From Hymenoscyphus infarciens (lineage: Eukaryota; Ascomycota; Leotiomycetes; Helotiales; Helotiaceae), in contig LLCB01000008.1 of assembly GCA_001414345.1 (NCBI GenBank), positions 434,001-498,000 of the forward strand: a stretch of DNA of 64,000 bases, written 5' to 3'. Made by a program: the position numbers and the translations under genes. How positions within the stretch are numbered: position 1 is the first letter of the stretch; each line of letters opens with the position of its first letter. The notes beneath the pieces were generated by a model, which was not told the DNA's origin, did no database searches, and was given only the letters and a program-made list of their open reading frames with translations. Positions 10,959-23,760 of the stretch are shown one piece after another.

Positions 10959-13717
10959 TGCCATGACTGTATCGGAGGACGACGCCGGGTTTGTACAAAG
11001 GGAAGAGACAAAGACGAAGATTGACGGATTGACGGATTGTTGAAAGTACTGAAGAGCTCGAAAATAGCTACTTCAATCACTCTAGATATGATAGAAGACC
11101 GGATTTTGCGGTTAAAACAGTTCAAGGAGGAGGATTGATTGTAAAGAACGCTTGTGGAGTGGTAAACAATTCAACTTTTGTCGTGGATACATTATTCACT
11201 CTGTGGGCCATAGACTTTGCAAACTCAATCGCCAACATTCAATGGAATCCGTTACTCATAACACCAACTCCCCAAAGAGAACTACATATATTTCGACCTA
11301 GACATCTAAGCATCAACCCTCGACTCCGAAGCTGTCACCACTCTGTGTCATAAACACATAAGATCAGAACAAGCGAACAGTCTAAATCATACTCCTCCCG
11401 CGGTGATCAAAACCATCGGCAAAACTCAATAGGTGACGGCTGAAAGATGGCAGATGCTCGGAAAAGCGATGTGCAACAAAATTATCTCCTGCATACGAAA
11501 AGCAAGGATATTCTTCTTTGCTTCTTCGTCTCCATATTCATGTCAGGTGTATACCTCTCAGGGTGGGAACCGCCAGGTGATATGTTGAGAGGTGGTGAGG
11601 TATATAAACAAATTTTGATAAACATAGGAAGCAGAATTTGTCACCCTCACACAATCTGCCAAGTGCCCTATGAGGAATGAGAAATTCATCAATAAACATC
11701 CATGACTCTATTACATAGTTGTGGAAATCATAAAATCTGCTTTTGGATCTTTCCGTAAATGAAAATCAGTGTTCGACAGAAACAGCATGAGACGGTAGCG
11801 AAAATCTCCACGAGAGGATCGTAGCCAAGAGGAGCGAGTTGAGACTCAATCAATATCAGCCTAGGTCTCAAACACCGAGAGGGAAGAAGCCAAGGCATAC
11901 TGACGAATCCTCTCCAGCAAGACTTCAATTCCAATCTACCAAGTACGAGGAGGAATGACGAAAGTCTTGGACATCCGGCACGTGATATTTGAGCACGTGA
12001 TTGGATGAGGCTTTCTGGAAAATAGGAAAACAGCGGATTTATTTCTCTTGCTTAGGACTCAACGAAATGTTTGTAAAATAACTAAAATCCGCAAAATTCG
12101 ACGAACGTGCTTCCCCAATGATTCCTTATTCGGAAATCCCTTGGAAGATTCCACAAGTGTGGCTGTGCTGGGGTGCCACGTTCCTGCAAGATTATCGCTC
12201 AAGATTTGATTTCCCCCGAGTTGTTGATTTGTAGGAAAAACGACGATCAATGAAGTCAGTGGCCAAAATACGAGCAATTGTTCGACTTCCAACTCGCGGG
12301 GAATACAAGGCAACCACATATGAACCGGGTGACGCGATTTACTTCACTCCACTAGAGAAAGACCGGGGGTTGGCTCCAGCAAATGATTCCTTTTCGTCTT
12401 TCACCTGTTCAAGAATAGGGCCATGCACCAACTCACCGCTTCCGCGCAGATCCATTCGCACCTGAGGAGTCCTAGACAGCGTGCCAAAAAACTTGGTACC
12501 AAAACCAGTACTTAGTGACTTGGGTGTGGGGAACAATATGCAGTGATCACTCACCGAGTAGCCTCAGCTGCAGGGTAACGCGGTTAAGCGATAAGCGATT
12601 TGAACCAGTAAGTTGCCTCGACGATTACACTCCGTTGGTACATCGAGGCTGGAAAGATCATGCTCGGCATGTTATGATGATTGTGCCTCTTTTTTTTGGA
12701 TATCCCCCCTTTTCCCTTTGGATATTCGACCGCCCCGGATTCGAGATTGTTCCGCCCGGCCTATCAGCCGATAATTGTTTGCAACCGCCGCCAATGGGAC
12801 TTGGTGTAGAAACAGAAATCGTCTATGGTGTTGTTGTACCGAATTTACTAGAGAGTATGGATGCCAAGAGTGTCGTTAGTCCAACATAAACGAAATTGGG
12901 TATCTCTCATCAATAAGGTAAACGTTGAGAATCACGAGGTGGCGACCTTCACGTGGACCTAGGTGGCCATTTTCGAGACCTTCAGGAGCCTCCGCCCATC
13001 TGGTGGTATATACAGTGTTCCCAATAGAACATTGTTTGGAACATTCGGTGCAGGCTGACCCTTCTAATTGGGGGCAGAAAATCATCTATCAACGGCTTCT
13101 GACCCGCTGAGCATTTTGATATGTTTCGAGACGCCCATCCTGTGAAGGCGCAACTCGAATATTCTGGGTTGCCGATATCTCTCCCCATGACCACGGAAGC
13201 ATCCGGCCTTTTTGGGCGGCTTCTGGGGAACACATGGAAGAAAAGGCGTGGGGGAGGCTGTCCCTGATCCTGACGCCGTTGGGTTGGCCCTGCGCCGTTG
13301 GAGTTTTCCATGGTTTTGTTTCTGGTTTTTGCTTCCTACAGTGTTTTGTTTGCTGATTGACATGGCAGTGGAAGATGGAGGGTGGCTGGTGGTTTAGCGC
13401 GAGCGGTCGGGGCGGATAGCCTGGATGGGGCTTCCACGTTTCATCAGACGCAATCGCAGGGAGGGGAAGGTCTGGCGACAGCTGGCAGGATGAGTGGCGT
13501 GGTAAGCGTGTGGCATGGATGTATCGCGGTATACAGTTACTAAGGTACTCGATTGTGAGTGGTGTTGTCGAGAGAACCTTGAAGAGAGAGTTACGATGTG
13601 ACGATGTCGAAATACTCTTAAGGGCCCCTTTTAGAGTGGAGGAGCCCCTCCTGGGGAAGCGACTCCGCGATAAAGAAGGTGGATGGGTACGAGAAGCGAG
13701 GACGGAGGCTCATCATA
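10959..13717. other. gene-poor stretch after the methyltransferase remnant
   Basis: I see no supported gene. Small open frames (for example 12515-12889 +, 12982-13311 -) lack start context, splice partners and recognisable domains. Two CACGTGAT sites (bHLH/E-box type) lie close together at about 11979-12001. The sequence looks like old, mutated DNA. Confidence 0.55.
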
Positions 13718-13809
13718 CTTCGTCCCAGGCGAATCAGTCCATAGCGGGACCCAGCAAAGCAGGGTTTATTTAGGAGGCCCCGTTATGGACTGTAACGTCT
13801 GGGACTAAG
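13718..13809. repeat. short TA-flanked inverted-repeat element (MITE-like)
   Basis: This 92-bp hairpin-forming element has about 31-bp arms. The left arm starts CTTCGTCCCAGGCGAATCAG and the right arm ends in the near-complement ACGTCTGGGACTAAG; about 26 of 31 positions pair. TA dinucleotides flank both ends (13716-13717 and 13810-13811), as expected for Tc1/mariner-type insertion. An element with matching terminal bases lies at 49564-49682. It is far too short to encode a transposase, so any movement would be non-autonomous. Confidence 0.65.
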
Positions 13810-15070
13810 TAGACACCACAGAAGAAAGAAATGTCAGCGGCCGCCCACCCGATATTTGTTGCTGATCTGAACGGAGACCTTTGATTGCTTAAGAGCTACG
13901 AGCGCTTATAGGATCGCGATGGCCAACCTTCTTAGACCTAGAGCTAAGCTTGGAAAGGGTAGGGGGGCGGCGAATTTGATGCCGCGGATACCAATCGATA
14001 GGCCGTAATCAGCGGGTAATCGTCGATACAATGCTCGCTCCACTGCTTGAGCGCGGCTTCAACGGATCGCAGATCGATTCTTGTATTTTGACGGAATGAG
14101 AGAAACAATTTAACAGAAGAAAACGGCAAATACCGCACATTTGGGTGGGTGTCAATCATAGGGGTAATTATTTTCAAGTGCTGACGCGCCGTTGAATTAC
14201 CAACTATGCAATAGCTGGCACCACGTTGTTTACCTTGACAGAAATATATCCAACTGAGGTTCAGGTTGGTGCAATTTAACAACTATATCGCCTACCCTGC
14301 TTCTGTACTAGCTCAGTTACTCCATTGGCCCAAAACTACTAGGCGATCCACCCCCTTCGCTTGAGGTTAACAGCACCTGCACTTGACGATCCTAAAATCT
14401 ATTATCAGCAACATTTTTTACCTAGGACTAGGCCAACCGCAGCATATCTCTGCGCTTCCGCTCTACACCTCACGCTAATGCAACATATGTCAATCTCTAG
14501 GTTCCGGGCGTAGCCTACTAACTACGACTTATTAGGTACAGGCGTACCGATAATGGAAGAGGCTGCGCTGCTCATTCTCTACCCAGCGGGCTGTTTTCCC
14601 CAACCAGCATCCATCCACCCATGCGGTCGGTTCTTGACGATCGAATCAAGCTCCGCCCACCAGATGATGGCTGACCACGACCGTCATGGCGCTTGAATGG
14701 AATCGGCGCTTCAAGTCAGTCTGCAGCTTGATTAAGGTTCCTACACCCCGGTCCTTACTCTCCTTTGTAGCTCCACTTGTTTTCGGTTCCAACACGGAGC
14801 CTCTGTGCCTCTGTGCCTCTGTGCCACCGTGTTTCTGTGCCTCTTTTTTCTGGGTCTCTCTTCCTCAGACCTCCTCTCCTTGGTACCAATCCTTGCTGTA
14901 ATGGCTTCTGTGCCCCAGCATCATCTTCCGTCGACAGCTGCTCCTGCAGCTCCTCAGTCGAGTCCTTAACTACCCCTCCCCGTTGCCAGGTGGCAGATGC
15001 GCGTAAGTGTTGCTGCTTGCAGCTCTTGGAACTCATAGCACCGGCCACCTGAGTATCCTTCGTATGAGTA
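13810..15070. other. gene-poor stretch with a short tandem repeat
   Basis: No gene is supported. A minus-strand frame at 13944-14282 (112 codons) has no recognisable domain and is not called. At 14799-14825 the 8-bp unit GCCTCTGT is repeated three times in tandem. Confidence 0.5.
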
Positions 15071-15158
15071 CTATCCCCCTCCCTTAACTGTCTGTAGACG
15101 CACAGACATTTTCATACCCTTGCACACGACAGACAGTTAAGGGGAGGGGGGGGGATAG
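15071..15158. repeat. 88-bp TA-flanked hairpin element
   Basis: The left arm CTATCCCCCTCCCTTAACTG (continuing TCTGT) pairs with the right arm ACAGACAGTTAAGGGG and the G-rich end that follows. Pairing is nearly perfect over about 25 bp; the arms differ mainly in C/G-run length. TA flanks both ends (15069-15070, 15159-15160). It is either a tiny MITE-type element or a fixed hairpin. Confidence 0.6.
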
Positions 15159-15969
15159 TACCGATTTGCAGGATCGTCACGGTGCGGTGCTACTGCTACT
15201 CCGCGCTACTCTCCCCCCTCTTATTACCAGCCTAGCCTAGCGAGCTATAGCACTACGTGCCCGCACTGCCCAGAACCCGTCGAGGGAGATGAGTAAGTTA
15301 GGCTGACTCCCCATTCTTGGAGCATAGCCAAATTTGCTCATCTTCTCTGAACGCAAAACAGTGTTCCAGACGATGCTATTCTGGATGTCAGTGACCATGA
15401 CCTGCGGCGATACTGTCACAAAGACTGGCTAGAAGGGGGGGGGGGCAACATACAATTCAGCATGAGTGGGTGGGGGCTGTCAGCAAAGTGGAAAGGAAAT
15501 AGCTGCATCCAGCACCTAGGTACTACTGTACTACTACCTACTGGATCTGCCCAGATCCATTGATGACCGACTAGGGATCGTGTTAAGGAGACCAAGGAAT
15601 GATTCTGCAGCAATCTCATCCCCATCTCCAGTGTAGCGTTGCGTATCCCACAAGCTGATCGAAAACGTGGAGAAAAAGCACAAACTACTTTTGAGCTCAT
15701 GGGCCATGGCATGGCATCTGCAAGTCCCATCTCAAGGCTGAGAACCAACGCCCGTGCATGGGAGTCAACATGCTAAACCCAAAGGGGCACTGCGTTGGGG
15801 GAGGTGCAGAGCAGGCGGCAGGATGAGCCCCTAGAGGTATATCATCTCAGGCCCTGGTACACAGGATTATTCGGAGCAGTCAAACCAGAGCACGTTACTT
15901 CTCCTTCATCTCCTGGCGATAATCCGGAAATCCGTATAATACCTCCACCTCCCACCCACCAACAACACA
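15159..15969. other. upstream region of the bZIP gene
   Basis: No gene is seen. There is an 11-base G run at about 15435-15445. The final 100 bases are C/A-rich (CCACCTCCCACCCACC type), typical of a fungal 5' UTR just before the ATG at 15970. Confidence 0.5.
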
Positions 15970-17295
15970 ATGACCCATACTGTCGTCGTCAGACATTCCA
16001 ATCAATATCCCATCAAAGGCAAATCCTACACCATGGACTCAGCAGCAGATAAAGAAGAACGCAAGCGCGAGGTATGCTCTCCTGCCTAGACTTAGTGACA
16101 CTTGACGTTTGTACTGACATATTTCCCCGCTTAGTACAACAGACTGGCGCAACGTGAATTCCGTAAGTTTTTCAACCCCATCTTGTCCCACAGCTGTAAT
16201 TCTGACTTTTTCTCTCTAGGTCGCCGCAGAAAGGAACATCTCAAGAATCTCGAGCAGGCCCAAAAGGAGCAGAGCAGCGAGCAGTCGGAAGAAATAGAAC
16301 GTCTTCGGTATGAAAACGATGAACTCCGTCGAGAGAATGAAGCACTTCGTTCTCAAGTGTACGGTCCATCAGGGTCTTCATCTCATGGCTTGTTGTCGGC
16401 GCCCGTCAACGTCTCTTCAATGACGAACGATGGTCGATCGTACTCGCTTTCCCCATCCATTTCAGGCACGTCTATTTCGGGGGTAGGTAGCCCTCCTTCG
16501 TCAATAAGTACAGACATGATGCCAATGTCGGCTCTATCTTTAACCTCATCAATGATGCCTTCGAGCTTGCAAGCATACACCGACCCTTCGGCTATATCAT
16601 CTCAGCCATATTCTATGGTACATTCGTCCGGAATCCGTCATAATTCACAAAGCTCACCTGAGTCATCAGGGTTCCGATCTCGATCTGCAGTGGGATCCCA
16701 TTTTCAGTCTATGAACATGTCTCATTCGACCGAGCATAGCCGCGACAACAGAAGACTCAGCTCCCAGCCATCAAAGTACGTAGGAGATACAAACACTCTT
16801 ATTTACCCATATTAAGATCCGTCCAGTAGTCTCATCGGCCCATACGACCGCAACAAGGCGCGAGTAGAGATCAGCCAAATATTTCAACCATTATATTCCG
16901 ATGGGACCATCGGCTCGAATTCAGATAGACACCTCGCGGTTTTAAGGGCACTGAGTGACAACTTACCAAGTGTATTGAAGCCTAGCAAAGCTCAACTAGA
17001 AACACCTCACTACTGGGAAATCGACATGATCGCATCACCCACGATTCGAGAAAAGCTCTTGACCGTCACGCCAGATGTAGCGGAGAGTTTTATCAGGGAA
17101 ATTGGACTCACGGGGACGGAGCAGGAGGATATCGGGCAATTGACTATATGGGGGGATGATCCACTCAATGAGATGTCTTGGGAATTTTCACAGCAGGTGT
17201 TACAACGGTGGGGATGGTTACTTGGTCGAGACTGGGTCAACAGGGCAAACCTTTGGAGACGACAGAGAGGAGCGGCTCTTCTACCAGAATGGTGA
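15970..17295 (+). CDS. bZIP transcription factor with C-terminal DUF3425 domain
   Basis: Four exons, 15970-16071, 16135-16162, 16220-16775 and 16827-17295, give 384 residues. An alternative in-frame ATG is at 16033. The basic region is assembled from three exons: KEERKRE, then YNRLAQREF, then RRRRKEHLKNLE. It carries the N-x3-Q-x2-F-R pattern of Yap/AP-1-like bZIPs. A zipper follows (IERLRYENDELRRENEALRS). The middle is Ser-rich and probably disordered. The end matches DUF3425: HYWEIDMIASPTIREKLL, then LTIWGDDPLNEMSWEFS and LQRWGWLLGRDW. In family members with this domain pair the protein is a nuclear DNA-binding regulator, often linked to stress or secondary metabolism; no target can be inferred here. 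The 28-nt second exon carries most of the DNA-contacting residues. Intron 3 (51 bp) is in phase but contains TAA, so retention truncates the protein before DUF3425. Confidence 0.9.
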
Positions 17296-20200
17296 ACGAA
17301 TTATGACTTTATTTTCTTATTGGAGCATAGGTTGCATAACAATTGGAAATACCAAAAGGGCAACATGGCACTGGGCAGCATAGCGAGGCGTTATTTTGAT
17401 TGAATGGAGTTTCAGGAGACGAAGAACAGTAGTCAACATTGCGCATTCATTTTGGATGTTTGGGGTAGTGAGTATTTTTCATGGATAGTACATAGCATTT
17501 GTTGCAAAATTCACAACCCACCTTGTGAGTTACACGGACTTTTTTTATGTCTCTAAATGTTTCTAAGCAAGCTACTATTCCCCGCGAATCTCTTGAGAAG
17601 CTAATCCAGCCAGATAAATCCATCCTCGTCTCATCTCATGCTACATAGATCCATGACGCAGGTGCAGATTTCATGGTCTTTACACTATTGCATTTCCCTG
17701 CGATTATCTAGCCCGTGCTTCTGGATGGCACTGACCCCAAGTGCCACACTAGGTCCCAGGGGTTTCTGACCATAATTCGTCTCAAGGAAATCTGCATCCG
17801 TGAAACTAGTTAACTTTCCACACTACTGTGCTTGTGATCGGCTGAGCAGTTTAGACCCAAACCGTTCGAAATAGTGTACCGCCCAGTCGGGAAGGCACCC
17901 GTCCATTAGGCACCACCTTTTCCTGGGACGTTTAAACTTTGAGTCTAGATTTCTAGGTACCTACTAACCCCCGCGCCCCCTAGAAACCGCCTTGCTTACC
18001 TAAACCAAGCGGAAACTGGTGCCGGCCTAACTTGTATGGGAATGGATAGCAGAACTAAGATTGGGTAAAGGAGGATGGGAATACCTATCACCGCAGCGTT
18101 TACACGGAAAGAGCCACGTTGCAAAATGTAAGAGACAATTTGGAGGTATTGACAGACTTCTCTGCTTGAGTCTGTTGCTGCGGTGCTCATACATAGCAAA
18201 ACGGCGGTGATGTTTTGTTAACCAAAGCCTTTCTCATGGCATTGACATGCTCGGGATAAGAGGCTTGAAGATATCAGTTGCGTAGCCAAAATCTCTGCCG
18301 TCGCCTCGCGTAGAGTTCTGGCCAGCTCTTTTTACTTGGGGATTTACCAGTGCGTTTAAAAGATGCCCAGAAGATCTTACGGAAGGTAGGCTATGTTGTG
18401 CAACAGAAGAACCACCCACAAGGTTCGGCATCCCTTTTGGTAGCGGTTCCTTCTGTCACAGTCACATTTAAAAGGGTGTTTCGATCGACGCTGCATATAG
18501 GAACGAGTTTTAAACTTTTTTCAGCCTTGAGATTCGGTCGTAAGGCCATCAGTGTGAATAAATAGTGTGTGGAGATGATTAGAATAAGAAGTACACCTGA
18601 AGATTGAACCGATAATGTCGACCTACATTCCATGCATATAGAGCATAAATTCTACACGTTTCAGAATGTTGATATCTGTGTTACATGAACAGTGACAAAG
18701 AAAAAATTATGGGTTGCACTATGCAACCACACTTGCAGTTCCCGCAGCTGCTCGTGAATCTTCTCATAATTCCCGCACCCTACCATCCACATGTTTCTCA
18801 AAAAAGACGAATATGTTTGGAAGAGGTAGACCAAAGGGGGAAGACATTACTAAAAAAGATGAAATCCTCACCAACACTCACAACCTTCTTTCCACTCCGC
18901 CTGCACTAGAACAACCAACAACTCTACTTGTTGGGAGTACTCAATTTACCCTTACCTCACACGCTCCTATTAATCATCTTCAAACACCAGAAGCAGACCA
19001 GAGCCCCGACCCCCGCAATACTTAACATTCTAACTAGGAAACCAAAAAGATCGGCCAACCATCGCCGGTCGACTGATTCGACCAAATCTCAGTAAGTATC
19101 CTCCCAGGTTAATGATCCTTCGAGCCCCCGCCTCCCACGCGCCCACAAGCCTCCCAACAACTTCTCCCCCGCTCATGATATCAGGCATGAAGATGTCCTT
19201 CCTATCACCACGAGCCGTTCGTATCGGCAAGAAACATGGCAACCAACAATGGAACATCTCCTCTCCTCCAAAACACACCCCTGCGTCTACCACTTGGTTT
19301 TCATACTGGCCATATGCATAGGGATTACCTAAGCGTTCTGCATACAGCAAGCCTCAAAACCGTTGAATGATGAAACAAATCACAACACATTTATCGCCCA
19401 CCCTACCAAAAAACAGAACAACCCGCTGTCAACACCATTCCTCTTCTTCCCACTGGAAAAGCCTGCCTACCAGCCCCCGCCTCCTGAGAAAGGGGGATCG
19501 TCCGTCCGCCAAGTGGCCCAAGGCGAAACAAGCAAGAGCAAAATCATCAACTGCACGAACGAGCCTTGCCCAAGAAAAATATAAGGCCAACAAGATAAAG
19601 AACAAGTGAGTTTTGAACCCAATGATCCTAGTGACCTATCCAAGACCGAATAATTTTCGGCGGTAACCCCAATGCCAGCCCACAACACGCGCTCGCCCTC
19701 CCATGCTTTCCATGAGGAATCTTGGTTAAAGACATCCATGAAACCACGAGGGTGCGGTGCTATACCCAAATCAGGGTATTCTAGATGGCGCAGGAAAGAG
19801 GGAAAAAGAGTGGTGAAGATCCGACCCGCCGTTCCATTTGTTTGGCTTTGTATGTCAAAAGTACCGGTCCGGCGAGCTGAAAATGGTTACCAACAACCGA
19901 CAACCAACAACGGAATAACGAGATTAAATTGTTGGTTGTGAGGCTTCCTTTCCACGTGTTATCCCAAGTACATGCGAGCCATGTGGAATCTTTACGCTGG
20001 TTACGAAGGGAAGTGGTCGTGATGCAATGAGGGTGGTGCCTATCGCGTGTTTATTTTGAGGACAGCGCACCGCATCTTGGTCTCTTGTTTCGTTTCGTCT
20101 AGCGAATCCCCCGCTTCTTGGAGATGATCAGCGACATGGGTATCTATCAATTGAAAATTGCAACGCCACCACCTCTTTTTTTCACTTCGTTTCTCAAACG

Positions 20201-21854
20201 ATCTATAAATAGAATAAGCATGAGCCACGTGAGGCTGTGTGGGATGGTGGAAACAGTGACCTGTCAGTGCCATTCCTTGATGATGTAACTTTTCTGTCGT
20301 TTTACGAATTTTGGAACACGGATGATTATAATATTTTTCAATGCCGTGAGATGAAGAAAATGTTTTAGAATGTCAGGAAGCCTCGAGTGCTGGGAGGTGA
20401 AAGGGGGTGTTGGCGGATAAGCGAGGTGGATCTTTAAGGGACACCGAGTACGACTTTTAGTTACATCTCCGTCTCTTTCAGCCCAGAAGTTTCTCCAGAA
20501 GGTGGAACAGTTGATTAGGCAGGAGGTACAGCATCATGAAAATAGATAGAAAGATCACTAATTGTCTAAATTAGGAAAGAGAGGTGCCAGGCATCGAATT
20601 GCAAGTGGATAGAGGGAGAAACCATCAGCGCGGGATAGGAAAAACGGCGGCATGGAAGATCTATCAAAGGGATTGCAAGTTTGAGGCAACTGTACTCGAA
20701 AAATTGCCTGAGCGCATCAAGTATTGTTAAAATTTGAATTTAGAGCACCATGCTTTATCAACATAGAACTATTAACGAATCCAGACACTCGCGTTACTAA
20801 GTGCGTCTCTGGCCATGAGTTGAAAGGGCTGCGAGATTCATAGTTTATCTTAAAAGAGTCATTCGCGGAATTGCTCCCAAATCAAGGAGCTATTGTCTAA
20901 AGGTATCTAATTTTCTAGAATAATACAATCGAAGGGTTTTTAGATCCAAATTAGGAGTCCATTGCGAGCATGTAGCATCATTCAGGATGTCTCTAATCAG
21001 TCTTTGAATGGAACGTTACCAAGAAACCTCGCGCCAGCTACAATTTTTCCTGCAGGCTACATCAAATGAGGCATCTCCTTATTTCACTCCAAGTGAACAA
21101 GAGAAGCACAAATAAGCATCGCAATCTAATATGTTTGGCCCCCACTCGCATGCCGACCAAGAACTTGTGCGTCTCATTAGGTGAAGCCTCATCACGCCAT
21201 TGGGCTAGTAACGAGGGGTTTTCAGATGCCTACAAGGAATCGGACATGGACTAGAATCTTGGGCAGAACAATACGAGAAACTTCACCGCTTCTTCAGGCA
21301 ACGAGCGTTTCTGGTAGAAGCCTAGATGAAATTTGAACTGCGAAGGAACGAATGCATGGGATTACCGCGCGTTTAGGATGAAACGGTAATGGACTTTCGC
21401 ACATGACGTGGGGAGTGACACAAGGATTGGCCTCGTAACTTTAAATTCACAACACAGAACTTGGATCCCCCCTTAAATTATAGTCTAGCATAAGGAAGCT
21501 TGAATGCTCAAAGGAATAGGCCACAAGCGAAGAATGTATTTGGTTTTTGGGGTTAAGTTGACCTTCCCTCACCGAGGTGTTGAGACAAGCGATGGGATTT
21601 TTACACCCCCTCCCGGTCCCAACTGTACATGATCATTGAAAATAAGGTCCGTCGGACTCCATATCATCATGCTCTTTTTTCTCATTTTTTTCGAGATGGA
21701 ACATGAGTCCAACGCATACTACAAAGAGACTGTTCTTTCAGACCCAAGAATGAGATTCGAGTCCAGTGTTACCTTCCACAGGAAAAACAACAAAATCCGC
21801 TGAAGAAAGTTCTAGACCACTTACGGGGATTTTGGTCTCTATTCACAATGCTTG
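17296..21854. other. gene-poor stretch, no gene supported
   Basis: Short open frames (such as 18685-18909, 19363-19609 and 21066-21254) overlap in several frames, lack domains and show no consistent splice pattern. Composition alternates between C/A-rich and AT-rich blocks. Sequence near 19870-19930 is rich in CAACAACC-type repeats. I see nothing else to annotate. Confidence 0.5.
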
Positions 21855-22979
21855 TTATGAATTCTTTATCACAGTAGCTTTCAAAACCGCAAGGACCAAA
21901 CAGGTTAACATGTGTGTTTTTTTCACATGTGTCTCAAAGCATGTTGGAGAATATGAGAAAGAGCACCTCTCTATACCAAGCTTTACTCCCAAGTAGAACC
22001 CTCCACTTCTGCCCCTCTCATGGTTTTTTGCCACCAAAATCACGCTTTCGTAACTTGAAGTGCTTTTCGACAGGAAGAACGTATTTGATGACAACACGCA
22101 TATTTCTGGAACTTGCAACGATACTACAAACCCATAGTTCAGTTCGAATATGTCAAAGTCAAAGTCTCTGCATTTTGGACTTCAAAAAAAGCGGGACTCT
22201 TCCTCTCTAGGGTTTGTCCATTCCAAGTACAGTGAGTTGCGAGTTAAGCTTGAATTTGCCCACTTTTTGTAATCCGAGCTTTTTTTTTCTTCAAAGCTTT
22301 CTCCCTCTTTTCTTTAGAAGACAGAAAATAAAAGTACTCTAAAAGAGACGAGGCCTAGCTAGAAAGAAGCGCTAGATCTAATTATCTCTCTTCTATATTA
22401 CTTATTAATTTAAAGTAAGTAAAACAAATGTAAACTAAAAAATAGATAATTCTTAAAAAAAACCTTTACTACCCTTGTGTAAGGTCGATAAGGTTGACAA
22501 GGTATGCCCAGACCTTATAAAAATAAAGATAGATATAAAATTGTCTGTTTTTGTTCTACAAAGTTTATAGAGTAATAGAGGACATATAGAGCTCTCGTTT
22601 TCTGTTATCTAGAGTATACTAACATATGTTATTGTTAATAAATAGGTGAAAGTGTACCTAAGAAGAGGGGAAATCAAGGAATTTTTCAAAAAGCTCGGAT
22701 TATAAAAAAAAAGTGGTCAAATTCAAGCTTAAATTGCAACTCACTGTATTCACCGGTGAGTTTTTCCTCTAAAGGACCAGGACCAAAGTAGGCTTCATAT
22801 CTCTGAATAAACGTATTATCCATAGGTGATAATGAACGATGTTTGCACATACAAGGTGAGCTAATAATGGTGTTATCTTTTTCCGCACTGCTTTTTAGAA
22901 AGTTTGGATTCGGTAAGTGTGAAGTTGAAATCTTCAGAATAGAAATTGAAGATTTCGATATCGCATCGCAAATTGCCAC
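21855..22979 (-). pseudogene. decayed coding-like repeat, copy 1, split by a TIR element
   Basis: On the minus strand 22749-22979 reads coding-like down to EEKLTGEY. There the mariner-like element (22230-22746) interrupts it. Skipping the element and one TA, the frame continues below 22228 as LEWTNPREEESRFF and then meets stops. Further on, LQVPEICVLSSNTFFLSKS (near 22100) matches QGPDVWVLSPNILLQSKVKS in copy 2. The underlying DNA is clearly alignable (TTTTGCCACCAA, TTTCGTAA, CTGGA.CTTGCA shared in order). The family is not recognised. It is either an old gene duplicate or a transposon fragment. Confidence 0.35.
22230..22746. mobile_element. 517-bp Tc1/mariner-like TIR element, non-autonomous
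   Basis: Terminal inverted repeats of roughly 50-55 bp start CAGTGAGTTGCGAGTTAAGC on the left. The right end mirrors this (GCTTAAATTGCAACTCACTG). Both arms continue through CTTGAATTTG.CCAC and TAATCCGAGCTTTTT with few mismatches. TA is present directly outside both ends (22228-22229, 22747-22748), the mariner target-site signature. The interior is strongly AT-rich, with many TA steps and no transposase frame. It is therefore a MITE or a heavily mutated internal-deletion derivative. It has inserted into an older coding-like sequence on the minus strand. Confidence 0.8.
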
Positions 22980-23262
22980 TACAGGTAAATCCTCATTCTA
23001 ATATAATTTAAGATGTATGTCGTTCCCGTTTGGTACTGAGAGGTTTGACAATTGTTTTGAAGTTGCGTTGTTACTTGCTAGGAGTACCCTTAGGAAGTCA
23101 AAAGGAGGTCTTCCATTAGACAGTACTTCAACTCTTCATTTAAATGAAACCAATTAGTGCGATTTTGAATTTTATATGGCTATAGAATTCTAGGAAAGGA
23201 TGCCTTTAAATCTCATCTTTCCACTTCCTCTATTGATTTCAGTTTACTACCTTCCCCCAGGG

Positions 23263-23760
23263 TTAAGCTAGTTCTAAAAAAATCTTCACCTCTTGGTCTT
23301 CCTCAGAAGGTAAGCATTCGCAGGAACACATATATGCTTCTATGTCTCCTTCTAGATCCATATGGAAGTATTTCAAAGATAAACGTCTTTCCATAACCAA
23401 CATTACTCCAAGCAGGAACTTCACGCACTTCCGTCTCAGTTTTGCCACCAACTAAAGATTTCGTAAACTGATTTAACTTTCGACTGCAACAATATATTCG
23501 GCGACAGCACCCACACATCTGGACCTTGCATTTGAAATTTGCACTACTAAGCCCCCGCTAAGAGTGGATATACCACAGCTTGTTTGTGATCCGACTCGCC
23601 CGGCAAAGGCAAAAGTTGCCAAGTTCTCTAAACGAAGGGGTCGGATTCTACGAAGAAAACTGGCGTCCATAGTAAACGGTGATTTGCGAATGATATTGTC
23701 CTCCCGTGCAAGGAAGGTCCATTCAGTGTAACCTTGACAAACTCAATTCATCACCAGATG
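23263..23760 (-). pseudogene. decayed coding-like repeat, copy 2
   Basis: The minus strand carries short open stretches in shifting frames that resemble copy 1 in the same order. EWTFLAREDN near 23710 compares with EWTNPREEES. QGPDVWVLSPNILLQSKVKS near 23520 compares with VPEICVLSSNTFFLSKS. It continues with VGGKTETEVREVPAWSNVGY. No intact frame spans the unit and no family is recognised. Confidence 0.35.

Noticed and set aside
13944..14282. 112-codon minus-strand frame
   Set aside because: Ordinary-looking composition but no recognisable domain, no promoter-like leader and no neighbouring exons; could be a remnant.
14799..14825. Possible CRISPR-like direct repeats
   Set aside because: Only three head-to-tail 8-bp units without spacers; a microsatellite.
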